From NCBI GenBank assembly GCA_030740295.1, contig JASLXP010000915.1, forward strand, positions 1 through 13,130: a stretch of DNA of 13,130 bases. The letters are read 5' to 3'. The translations under genes were made by a program, and so were the position numbers. Shown here in pieces: positions 1 through 7,732 of this stretch. The stretch's first letter is position 1, and each line of letters starts with the position of its first letter. The notes beneath the pieces are model-generated. The model saw only the letters and a program-made list of their open reading frames with translations. It was not told the origin of the DNA and did not search any database. Origin of the DNA: Planctomycetota bacterium (lineage in GTDB: Bacteria > Planctomycetota > PUPC01 > JACPCR01).

Positions 1-1291
1 GGCTTGTCTTCGTGATGTCGTAACCGATATTGAAGAGTGAATGTGTTGGAGTGAGCAGTTCGAGCTTCTCTTTGGGCAATACGCGACCGATCTCCCGGCG
101 GAACGCGAAATCGAAATCCTCTCGGCCGCAGCAGCTTTCGGCGAGGAGCGTTCCTCCGCCTTCGACGTATTTCCGGAGGGCGGCCACCTCGGGATCGGAA
201 AGTTTGAACTCGTCGTGACCTGTGATGAACAACGCCGGATTCGAGAACAGCTTGGGATCGGTCAGGGAAAGATCCTCGCGTTTGTACTTCACGTCTGCCG
301 GAAAGTTCTTGTCCAGGTCAGAGAGCAGGTTGGCGATGGAGCTTACGTGTCGATTCCATTCGCCGCTGTACTTCACCCGTGCCAGGACCACTTTGCCGCG
401 ACGTTTGTCGTCGGCGTCTTTGTACGACTTGGCCATTGCCAGGATCTCGCCCTGCTTCCTGTTGACCAGGGCATAGCTGAGCATATTGACACCCAGCTTG
501 ATCGCATCCGGTGAAACCACCCCTTTGCTGTGAGGGTGAGTGTGGTGATCCCATCCACACGACAGGTCGTAAGGTGTAAAGAAGACGGCCGTCCTGCAGC
601 CGATATCGACACCTTCGAGATAAGGCTGGTTAGCCGGGCGATCTGTGACCAGCTTGGTGTAGAAAACTCTCTTGATTTCGTGGTGCGCGGTGAAGACAGG
701 ATGGTCGAGCGGCAATCGCTTAAACCGCCGATCCGGAAACATTTTGCGCACCTCAGTTTTGGCCGATTTGGCAAATTCCTTCCGGCCACAACAAGCATCC
801 ATGATGAGCGTGCCCCCACCTTCGATAAAGTCGCGCATCAGGCGGCGCTTGGCCCCGTCGAGTTTGAAAGCGTTGTGCCCGCTCATGTAAACGATGGGCG
901 TCTCCGCAGGGTCGAAGCGGTAACCGAATTCGACCACGATAGAGCGAAACGGCGTCTGGAACTGTCTGCCAAGCAACTTGGTCAGGTTGAAGATGTCGTT
1001 GCGGTCAGTCATCCAGTCGAGGTTAGCGCCAAAGCTGATCTTGGCCGCAATCGTCGACGGCGCGGGCGGCATCTTCTTTTCAGTTCGGCGAGTCGGAGCG
1101 CAAGGCAGCTTGGATACCCCTCGTCCTGGGGGCTTGGCACTTTCCCCCCCGGCGATGCGCTGAGGCTTGGGCTTTGGTGGCGGCCCGCACATGCCCCGGG
1201 CGCCTCCTTTACTCTGTCCGAAAGCGACACTGGTATGGAAGGTGGCAATGAACGCCGCAATGGCGAGTGCCTGGATGGAATTGCGCAACAT
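1..1291 (-). CDS. Secreted tandem-DUF4159 protein, copy 1 (C-terminus cut by window edge)
   Basis: A reading frame without stops runs from the ATG at 1291 to the window edge, giving 430 residues. Its full-length paralogue next door has 498, so about 69 residues are missing. The N-terminus (MLRNSIQALAIAAF...) is a Sec-type signal peptide ending near AFG/QS, followed by a Pro/Lys-rich linker and two copies of a DUF4159-like domain, the second incomplete here. The first domain keeps DACCGR and SCGW followed by HHTHPH. Compared with copy 2, two 60-base blocks that I aligned by eye match at about 85-87 %, and the only length change up to the edge is one extra residue in the linker (PPGRGVSKL against PPGGPSKL). 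A GAGGAG ribosome site lies 10 bases before this ATG; an in-frame ATG at 1297 lies only 4 bases behind it and is the alternative start. Function is unknown. An envelope role is inferred from the signal peptide and the VWA neighbours. Confidence 0.85.
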   Translation of the reverse strand, partial: MLRNSIQALAIAAFIATFHTSVAFGQSKGGARGMCGPPPKPKPQRIAGGESAKPPGRGVSKLPCAPTRRTEKKMPPAPSTIAAKISFGANLDWMTDRNDIFNLTKLLGRQFQTPFRSIVVEFGYRFDPAETPIVYMSGHNAFKLDGAKRRLMRDFIEGGGTLIMDACCGRKEFAKSAKTEVRKMFPDRRFKRLPLDHPVFTAHHEIKRVFYTKLVTDRPANQPYLEGVDIGCRTAVFFTPYDLSCGWDHHTHPHSKGVVSPDAIKLGVNMLSYALVNRKQGEILAMAKSYKDADDKRRGKVVLARVKYSGEWNRHVSSIANLLSDLDKNFPADVKYKREDLSLTDPKLFSNPALFITGHDEFKLSDPEVAALRKYVEGGGTLLAESCCGREDFDFAFRREIGRVLPKEKLELLTPTHSLFNIGYDITKTS

Positions 1292-1400
1292 GAACATTTT
1301 ACTCCTCACGAAAAAAGTGCTTCGAGAGGTACGGAGGTTTTGCACGACTGTGTGCAGTTGCAGGGCTCATCGACCAATCTTCAAAGCTTCAGAAGTTCAG

Positions 1401-1447
1401 AGGTTCAAGGTCATATCTTTGATAGACCTTGAACCTTGAACCTTGAA
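1401..1447. repeat. Long hairpin plus three CCTTGAA repeats between the paralogues
   Basis: AGGTTCAAGGTC (1401-1412) is the exact complement of GACCTTGAACCT (1425-1436). Inside it, TATC (1414-1417) pairs with GATA (1421-1424) after one bulged A, leaving a TTT loop. The right arm runs into three perfect tandem copies of CCTTGAA (1427-1447), ending seven bases before the stop codon of copy 2 on the minus strand. There is no T-run on the minus strand after the hairpin, so it is not a classical terminator. It could stabilise or process the mRNA between the two paralogues, or be a mobile short repeat. Confidence 0.7.
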
Positions 1448-1453
1448 TCGTTC

Positions 1454-2950
1454 TTAATGCGATAAAGCGTACCCGAGTACATTAACGCCAATCTTGATGG
1501 CGGCTTCTGAGTCGTAGCCCAGGCAGTACTTGCAGTCTTCCTCTTCCCAGCCACAGCTCAGGCTATAGCGGCTGTAGATGACGGCTGTCGAGCCTTTGAC
1601 GTCGACGCCTTCGAGGTATGGGTGAGTGATGTTTGAATGCTTGGCCGCGATGTGTTCGGGCAAGCTTGTCTTGGTGATGTCGTAGCCGATCTTGAAGAGT
1701 GAGTGTGCAGGCGTGAGCAGTTTGAGCTTCTGCTTGGGCAACACACGGCCCATCTCTCGGCGGAAAGCGAAATCGAAATCCTCACGACCGCAGCAGCTTT
1801 CGGCGAGGAGCGTTCCTCCACCCTCCAGGTATTTTCGGAGGGCGGCCACTTCGGGATCGGTAAGTTTGAATTCGTCGTGACCGGTCATAAACAGCGCCGG
1901 ATTCGAGAACAGTTTGGGATCGGTCAGGGAAAGATCCTTGCGTTCGTACTTCACGTCTGCTGGAAAATTCTTATCCAGATCGGCGAGCAGGTTGGAGGTG
2001 GAGCTGACGTGGCGATTCCATTCGCCGCTGTATTTCACCTGTGCAAGTACCACTTTTCCTCGACGTTTGTCATCAACGTCTGTGTACGCTTTGGCCATGG
2101 CGAGGGTCTCGCCCTGCTTCCTGTTGACCAGGGCATAGCTTAGCATGTTGACGCCCAGCTTGATCGCATCCGATGAAACCACTCCCTTGCTGTGAGGGTG
2201 AGTGTGGTGATCCCATCCGCACGAGAGGTCGTAAGGCGTGAAGAAAACGGCCGTTCGGCAGCCGATATCTACACCTTCAAGAAAGGGCTCGTTAGCCGGA
2301 CGATCTGTAACCAGCTTGGTATAGAAAACTCTCTTGATTTCGTGGTGCGCGGTGAAGACGGGATGATCGAGCGGCAGTCGTTTGAACCGTCGATCTGGAA
2401 ACATCTTGCGGACCTCACCTTTGGCCGATTCGCCAAATTCCTTCCGGCCACAACAGGCATCCATAATGAGCGTGCCCCCACCCTCGATAAAGTCGCGCAT
2501 CAGGCGGCGTTTGGACGCGTCGAGTTTGAACGCGTTGTGTCCGCTCATGTAAACGATGGGCGTCTCGGCAGGGTCAAAGCGGTAACCGAATTCGACCACG
2601 ATGGAGCGGAACGGCGTCTGGAACTGTCTGCCAAGCAGCTTGGTCAGGTTGAAGATGTCGTTGCGGTCAGTCATCCAGTCAAGGTTGGCACCAAAGCTGA
2701 TCTTGGCCGCAATGGTCGGCGGCGCGGGCGGCATTTTCTTTTCAGTTCGGCGCGTGGGTGCGCAAGGCAGCTTGGATGGCCCTCCTGGCGGTTTGGCACT
2801 TTCACCGCCGGAGATGCGCTGAGGCTTTGCCTTTGGTGGCGGCCCACACATGCCCCGGGCGCCGCCCTTGCTCTGTCCGAAGGCGACACTGGTGTGGAAG
2901 GTGACAACGAACGCCGCAATGGCGAAGGCTTGGATAGCGGTACGTAGCAT
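1454..2950 (-). CDS. Secreted tandem-DUF4159 protein, copy 2
   Basis: A 498-residue protein. The start is the ATG at 2950, seven bases after GAGGAG; a longer frame to 3088 would overlap the upstream gene and hide the signal peptide. Layout: signal peptide 1-25, Pro/Lys-rich linker about 27-80, DUF4159-like repeat A about 82-275, repeat B about 297-498. The repeats align at MSGHNAFKL/MTGHDEFKL, EGGGTL, DACCGR (164-169)/ESCCGR (384-389), LEGVD, SCGW (243-246 and 465-468) and GVNxLxYAL. After SCGW, repeat A has HHTHPH (248-253) and repeat B has CKYC (473-476), so each repeat has a set of Cys/His residues that could bind metal or form disulfides. That is inference, because DUF4159 has no firmly assigned biochemistry. 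The gene lies downstream of two VWA membrane proteins, 101 bases from the nearer one, and upstream of its own paralogue. The DUF4159 assignment rests on fold-pattern memory and context. Confidence 0.85.
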   Translation of the reverse strand: MLRTAIQAFAIAAFVVTFHTSVAFGQSKGGARGMCGPPPKAKPQRISGGESAKPPGGPSKLPCAPTRRTEKKMPPAPPTIAAKISFGANLDWMTDRNDIFNLTKLLGRQFQTPFRSIVVEFGYRFDPAETPIVYMSGHNAFKLDASKRRLMRDFIEGGGTLIMDACCGRKEFGESAKGEVRKMFPDRRFKRLPLDHPVFTAHHEIKRVFYTKLVTDRPANEPFLEGVDIGCRTAVFFTPYDLSCGWDHHTHPHSKGVVSSDAIKLGVNMLSYALVNRKQGETLAMAKAYTDVDDKRRGKVVLAQVKYSGEWNRHVSSTSNLLADLDKNFPADVKYERKDLSLTDPKLFSNPALFMTGHDEFKLTDPEVAALRKYLEGGGTLLAESCCGREDFDFAFRREMGRVLPKQKLKLLTPAHSLFKIGYDITKTSLPEHIAAKHSNITHPYLEGVDVKGSTAVIYSRYSLSCGWEEEDCKYCLGYDSEAAIKIGVNVLGYALSH

Positions 2951-3021
2951 GTGATTACTCCTCAGGAAAAAAATGAGTTTGTGGGGTAAAGAGAGTGGGA
3001 AATGGAATGTTGAGAATTTCA

Positions 3022-3035
3022 GGATACAGGATACA
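3022..3035. repeat. Two tandem GGATACA heptamers
   Basis: Two perfect copies of GGATACA lie in the 101-base spacer between the second VWA gene and DUF4159 copy 2. The rest of the spacer is A/T-richer than the genes and ends with the GAGGAG ribosome site at about 2958-2963. No terminator-like hairpin is visible, which is compatible with read-through transcription. The repeat is short and may be chance, but a seven-base period also occurs in the next spacer (CCTTGAA). Confidence 0.4.
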
Positions 3036-3051
3036 CGATTCTGGACATTTT

Positions 3052-5316
3052 TCATGAATCTCCGACTGCATAACGGCGGACGGTCCACTCGGCTGCCGCG
3101 AAGGCAATGAAGCAGACGAGGAGGAGTGGACTGTTCCAGAGGCGGACACGCTGGGTCTGGACGACCTCTTTCTTTATTTGGGGGATCTGTTTGATGAGCT
3201 CGTTGCAGTTTTCCGGTGTGAGATATGAGCCGCCGCTTATCTGGGAGATCGTGGTCAGGAGTTTTTCGTTGAGGTCGGTCTTTTCCATTTCGATGGAAGC
3301 CTCGCCTACGAGGAAGGAGACCGCGTCGGTGGCGATCAATTCTCCCCCCGAGTGCAATTTCGCGGAAACCTGGAATTGACCGGCGGTACGGGGCGTGAAG
3401 ACTGTCTCGTATCTCGATGCTTCGTCTGCCCTTTGAAAAGAAAGTGGAGAAGACGCGCCGTCGGGGCCGGTCAACGTGGCCTTCAGATCCGGTGTGGATT
3501 CCGCAGTCTGAATGATTCGGGCTTCGATGCGGATGGGATCGGTGATCCGGTATTCCTGCTTGTCGGTTGCCAGGCGGAGCGGCTGTTCGTTGCGGGGATC
3601 GTCCTCCGGGTCAGGCATGAGCCAGCGGATGAGCTGGGACCAGAATTGCTGATACGCAGTGGAATCGCCCCCACGGCCGAGAGATTCAAAATCCCAGTGC
3701 CAGGTGGTATCGACGGCCATCACCGCGGTCTTGCCTTTGCCGTAGCGCTGTACAGCGAGAATGGTGTCGGGCTTGAGGATGCGCCGGGCAGAACGCCGAA
3801 CCAGCAGCACACTCGCGGCCGGTTTGGCCTCGCCCAATCGATTCGAGCCGGACAGGCCGGGCAGCGATGCCCAGAGACTGCGATTCTCGTCAGGGTCGGG
3901 CGACAATTGGAGAATCGAATGCTGCGAACCGTCTGGCGTGAGGATTGGCCGAAACTCACCTTCGGCCTGAATGTCCCCAATGGGTTTGACTGCAATCGGC
4001 AATGCCTTCTCTATCGGAGTGCCTTCGTAGCCGCCGGAGGCCAGCGTCTGTTTGCCTCCCAGCATCAGCAGCGCGCCGCCGCTTTTCACGAAATCGGTCA
4101 CGGCCCGCAGTTGCTTGTCCTCAAACTGCTTCGACTCGATGTCACCCAGAATGACCAGATCAAACTCCTTCAGAGCGGCCGCGTTGAGGGGCAGTGCGCC
4201 TTGATGCCCGGATGCTTCGGCGTCCGTTTCTTTTGTCGTCTGGTGAAAGAACCTGGTTGGGCCCACGCGCAGGTAGCTTTCGATGGAAGTATCTTTGTCC
4301 ATCGCCAGGAGGCGCCGCAGAAACTTGTATTCCCACCGCATGGCGCCCTCGATGTAGAGGATTTGGTAAGAGCGGTCGATGACCTCGATGCTGAAGGAAA
4401 TACGGTTGTTCACCGCGGTCAGCTCGTCTTTGATAGCGGGCGTAGAGACCGTGTACACGAATTGCCCCGGTTCTCGGGCAACGAATGACAACCGCACGGT
4501 CTCGACCTCGTCCGGCTTCACGCTGGCCAGCCCGGTGGCGATCTCTTTGCCGGCCGATCTGAGCGAAAGCGGTGTGACAGCAGAAATGCCGCGAGACCTG
4601 ACGGCCAGCTCCACAACGACCGTGCTGCCTGCTTCGACCAGTTTCTCGACCTGCAGATCCGTGAGCGCCAGGTCTTTTGCCGCTGCATCATGATGGGCAC
4701 CCACACCGATGCTGAAAATCGGCACGCCGGCCTGGGCCAGCTTCACCACGTCTGCGGAACGATTGTCCTGCCCGTCACTGATGAGCACGATGCCCGCCAT
4801 GGGGGAAGAGCCTCTTCTGGAATTGGCCGTTCGGAGCGCCTGCGCAACGTTGGTCAGCGGGCCATCCGCGGCCGCATCTTTGAGGGAATCGTTGGGTAGA
4901 CTGCTCGCCTGGTCGGCGAAGGTGAACAGCTCCACATCAAACTTGCGGGAGAGGTCATCCAGCAGATCGGCATCTTTCCCGTTGAGGAGACGTTTAGCCT
5001 GTTCGATGCGTGTCCGGCCGTTTGGCAGATCGGGCAGGCTCATGCTTGTCGATGTATCGAGCAAAACGGCGACGCGGCCTTCGTGAATGATGGTACGGGT
5101 TGATTTGAGATTCGGCTGCGAGATGCACAGGGCGAGGAGCCCGACCGCCAGGAATCGCACACCGGTCGGCAGCATCCAGAACGCACGTTTTCTGATTCGG
5201 TAGGCGCGTACGCAAAAGATGGCCATCAGCACAAGAACGAAAACACCAACCCCAAGCGCCACCGGGGTGAAAGGGTTGGCAAAATTCCATTCGTATTGGC
5301 TACCGAACAGACTCAT
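3052..5316 (-). CDS. Membrane-anchored VWA protein with glutamine-amidotransferase-like region
   Basis: A 754-residue protein starting at MSLFGSQYEW, with GGAG five bases upstream. Two N-terminal membrane segments (about 18-38 and 48-66) precede a VWA domain. Its metal-ion (MIDAS) motif is DTSTS at 87-91, with the supporting ISDGQDN at 179-185. A beta-rich middle (about 220-310) is followed by a region resembling the class I amidotransferase-like fold seen in such proteins (about 315-565): ILGDIESKQF, the glycine-rich GGALLMLGG (413-421) and GKGKTAVMAVDTTWHWDF. I see no nucleophilic cysteine in that core, so enzymatic activity is doubtful. A further beta domain (about 580-670) and a C-terminal membrane helix (about 728-745, ending EWTVRR) complete it. 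Most of the protein should be outside the cytoplasm. It resembles planctomycete VWA/amidotransferase-like proteins paired with BatA-type genes, as here. The exact role is unknown; binding of protein partners or substrate through MIDAS is inferred. Confidence 0.88.
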   Translation of the reverse strand: MSLFGSQYEWNFANPFTPVALGVGVFVLVLMAIFCVRAYRIRKRAFWMLPTGVRFLAVGLLALCISQPNLKSTRTIIHEGRVAVLLDTSTSMSLPDLPNGRTRIEQAKRLLNGKDADLLDDLSRKFDVELFTFADQASSLPNDSLKDAAADGPLTNVAQALRTANSRRGSSPMAGIVLISDGQDNRSADVVKLAQAGVPIFSIGVGAHHDAAAKDLALTDLQVEKLVEAGSTVVVELAVRSRGISAVTPLSLRSAGKEIATGLASVKPDEVETVRLSFVAREPGQFVYTVSTPAIKDELTAVNNRISFSIEVIDRSYQILYIEGAMRWEYKFLRRLLAMDKDTSIESYLRVGPTRFFHQTTKETDAEASGHQGALPLNAAALKEFDLVILGDIESKQFEDKQLRAVTDFVKSGGALLMLGGKQTLASGGYEGTPIEKALPIAVKPIGDIQAEGEFRPILTPDGSQHSILQLSPDPDENRSLWASLPGLSGSNRLGEAKPAASVLLVRRSARRILKPDTILAVQRYGKGKTAVMAVDTTWHWDFESLGRGGDSTAYQQFWSQLIRWLMPDPEDDPRNEQPLRLATDKQEYRITDPIRIEARIIQTAESTPDLKATLTGPDGASSPLSFQRADEASRYETVFTPRTAGQFQVSAKLHSGGELIATDAVSFLVGEASIEMEKTDLNEKLLTTISQISGGSYLTPENCNELIKQIPQIKKEVVQTQRVRLWNSPLLLVCFIAFAAAEWTVRRYAVGDS

Positions 5317-5347
5317 GAAGGCTCCAGCGTCGAAAAAGCTCGGAACA

Positions 5348-5377
5348 CAGGGACAAGCCAGTCTCCACTTGTCCCTG
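5348..5377. repeat. Perfect 10-bp-stem hairpin between the two VWA genes
   Basis: CAGGGACAAG (5348-5357) is exactly complementary to CTTGTCCCTG (5368-5377) around a 10-base loop. It occupies a third of the 90-base spacer between the two VWA genes, about 30 bases before the downstream start codon. No T-run follows it on the minus strand, so it is not an obvious intrinsic terminator. An interspersed REP-like repeat or an mRNA stability element fits better, but only a genome-wide copy count could decide. Confidence 0.75.
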
Positions 5378-5406
5378 CGGACCTGTCTGTTCAGGGGCGA
5401 GATTCG

Positions 5407-7668
5407 TTAGTGTGCCGGAGCAGGCTCAGCATCCTGGCCTACTCTTACCGAGACTCCTGCAAACTTACCGACCTGGTCTTCCTCGTTTCGAATGGTCTCC
5501 GGCTGGGGGGCGAAGCGTCCGGAGAGGAAGGATTCGATCAAGTAAAGAGCGAAGGCCGCGTAGAGTAACGGCAGCGAAAGACGAATACCTCGACGCTCTT
5601 TTAGCAAAAATGCAGCCACCGGCTGAGATTCCTGCACGATGCTGAGGGGCACCCCCTTTAACACCTTTCGTAAGACAGCATTGGAAGTCTGGCTCAAGTC
5701 GGATTCTTTTGTGTCCACGTTGACAGCGAACTGCGAAAACTTTTCACGCTCCGTGCCGGAAAACTGAGCCACATAGGTGCCCGGCTCACTGGTTTCATTG
5801 AAATGCGCCACGACCATGTTTCCCTGCAGAACGCCTTTGAGTTTGTGCTCGATGCCCGACGGAGTCTTCACGGCTATGCGTGTGCCGAAATCCGCCAGGT
5901 CAAGAGCAAATGGAATGCTCTCTCCAACGATGTAATTGCGGCCGAAATGCGTTCCGCCCGTCAGAAACTGGGTGACATGATGAATGAAAGGCACAAAACT
6001 GGTCTTGAGGGGCAGATTTCCCCAATCCGCATCTACAGGGAAAGCGGCCACCAGCACTTTACCCAGCCCGCGATTGGCCTCGATGAGCGCGGGGCTGCCG
6101 TTATCAAAGCTTGCCAGCACCCGGCTGTCAGAGCGGCCCTCGTTGAGGAGCGTGTGAACCCTATGAAATCGAAAGTGTGAAAGGTCGCCGGCCTTCTCCC
6201 CATCGAAGGGCTTGAAGATGGGATGTTGATTATCCCATTGAGTGAGCTTCAGCGCGCTTTCAGCATCGGAAGCCTCACCGGCAGGCTTGCCGAACCCCGC
6301 CGGCAAGAGGCCCCCCTCGCCGGACGCAAGGGCCTGGTTGTGCCAGGGGATGTCCGTACGATCGCCGGGGAAGATGAGCATTCGGCCTCCTGCGTTTACA
6401 TGGCTCTGCAGCTTTGAAACATCATTTGCCTGCAGTTTGGCGACGTTTGCCAGAATGACAGCTTCGTAGCGTGACAGGTCTTCGGACGAGATTTGGCCCG
6501 ATTTGATGACCTTTGGGATGAATGGGGACAGCGCGCTCTCGCTGCCTCCCGGGGACAAAGCAGAGGACAAGAAATAGGTCTCGCTGCGGAACGTTATCTC
6601 TGACGGCGCGCCATCGACGACAAGCACCGGGACGCCATCGTGGACGGTCACCGCAAAGTGTCGGCGGTCGTCTGCTTCGAGCGGATCGCCGTCAAGTTGA
6701 AAGAATCCCTGACGCATGCCTGCCTGCTCGAGGGGATGATGAATAGTCACCTTGGCAGAGCCGCCGAACGGCACTGTTAGAGGTTTTTCCGCCTGATATT
6801 TTCCATCAATAGCCAACCGCACGATAACGTCTGCATCCGCTTCTCCGAAGTTCTGGATTTCCGCTGTAAAGGCCACCGGCCGGCCCCGTGATTTGACTTC
6901 GGAAGGCGCTTCCGTGCGAATAATCGCCAGGTTGCCGCGCCGCTCTCCGGCCTCTTCGGCATCCTCGGATGTAACCCCGCCTACATCAATAACGTAGATG
7001 TTCAATCTGTCTTTGAAGTCCGGCAGATCCAGCTCTTTCACATCGCCCTGCCAGCTTGCCTGCTGTCGATCCGACACCACGCAGATTTCTCTGTTGGCCG
7101 TTTGGGACTTCTGCAACATTTGCAGCGCAACAGAGATGGCCTCGGGCATCGATGCGCGGGAAAGTGAGGGACGGGTAGTGGCAAGTCTCTCGCGAATTTG
7201 CTCTATCTCAGGGGTCAGTTCCTCAGGTACATCGATGTTTTCGCCGGCAACGACCAGCCCTGCGGAATCTGACTCATCAAGCACCTGCAAAATCTCGTCG
7301 ACCCTCGCCTTGCCCCTCTCGAATCGAGAGAGATGCCCATCGCGACATTGCATACTCATCGAAGCGTCGAGCACAACGACCATATCCGTCGGCCCGTCAA
7401 TCTCTCCGACTGCTCCCCCTGTTTTCTTCAACACAGGTCTCGCCAACGCCATCACCACGAGCAGCAGAACCGCAAGCCTTACCAGCAGCAACAAGATATT
7501 CTGAATACGCAGCCGCCGTGAGCTCCGCCGCATAGCAGGCTGGAGGAACCGCATCGCGGCAAAGGGAATCCTCCGCATCTTCGACCGCGGCCGAAGGTGA
7601 AGCAGCACGGGAATGCCGAGCGCCAGCAGGCCCCCGAGTATGGCTGGGGTAAGGAAGAGGAGCGACAT
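5407..7668 (-). CDS. BatA-type protein: N-terminal double membrane segment plus VWA domain
   Basis: A 753-residue protein starting MSLLFLTPAI, with an AGGGA ribosome site six bases upstream. The first about 80 residues form the aerotolerance-regulator (BatA) N-terminal module: membrane helix 3-24, the basic linker with HLRPRSKMRRIPFAAMRFL, and helix about 56-78 ending ALARPVL. A VWA domain follows with MIDAS motif DASMS (101-105); the second acidic position is SDRQQASW (D200) rather than the common SDG. A long region of beta and amidotransferase-like character (about 265-600) includes VLVVDGAPS and GGRMLIFPGD. A last membrane helix (about 697-716) and a 37-residue acidic tail close the protein. 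Family members usually sit beside MoxR and DUF58 genes, which are absent here. The gene begins 64 bases after the 598-residue protein and precedes the second VWA gene. An envelope location is inferred; the molecular role is unknown. The name BatA describes domain type, not proven aerotolerance function. Confidence 0.88.
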   Translation of the reverse strand: MSLLFLTPAILGGLLALGIPVLLHLRPRSKMRRIPFAAMRFLQPAMRRSSRRLRIQNILLLLVRLAVLLLVVMALARPVLKKTGGAVGEIDGPTDMVVVLDASMSMQCRDGHLSRFERGKARVDEILQVLDESDSAGLVVAGENIDVPEELTPEIEQIRERLATTRPSLSRASMPEAISVALQMLQKSQTANREICVVSDRQQASWQGDVKELDLPDFKDRLNIYVIDVGGVTSEDAEEAGERRGNLAIIRTEAPSEVKSRGRPVAFTAEIQNFGEADADVIVRLAIDGKYQAEKPLTVPFGGSAKVTIHHPLEQAGMRQGFFQLDGDPLEADDRRHFAVTVHDGVPVLVVDGAPSEITFRSETYFLSSALSPGGSESALSPFIPKVIKSGQISSEDLSRYEAVILANVAKLQANDVSKLQSHVNAGGRMLIFPGDRTDIPWHNQALASGEGGLLPAGFGKPAGEASDAESALKLTQWDNQHPIFKPFDGEKAGDLSHFRFHRVHTLLNEGRSDSRVLASFDNGSPALIEANRGLGKVLVAAFPVDADWGNLPLKTSFVPFIHHVTQFLTGGTHFGRNYIVGESIPFALDLADFGTRIAVKTPSGIEHKLKGVLQGNMVVAHFNETSEPGTYVAQFSGTEREKFSQFAVNVDTKESDLSQTSNAVLRKVLKGVPLSIVQESQPVAAFLLKERRGIRLSLPLLYAAFALYLIESFLSGRFAPQPETIRNEEDQVGKFAGVSVRVGQDAEPAPAH

Positions 7669-7732
7669 GAAGGTCCCTGAACGCGGATGCGGAATTCACG
7701 ATGCGGACAGCGAGTTCCGGGCCAAACAAGAA

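Noticed and set aside
530..1432. 300-residue plus-strand frame, with similar plus-strand frames at 41-514, 1703-2143 and 2192-2947
   Set aside because: They are antisense shadows of the two DUF4159 genes, occur at matching places in both paralogues, and show no recognisable protein character.
2951..3088. Upstream extension of DUF4159 copy 2 to an ATG at 3088
   Set aside because: It would overlap the end of the second VWA gene and put 46 residues before a good signal peptide; the ATG at 2950 has a GAGGAG site and matches the start of copy 1.
3352..4488. 378-residue plus-strand frame
   Set aside because: It lies wholly antisense within the second VWA gene, whose MIDAS motifs and membrane helices are clear; the plus-strand translation is low-character.
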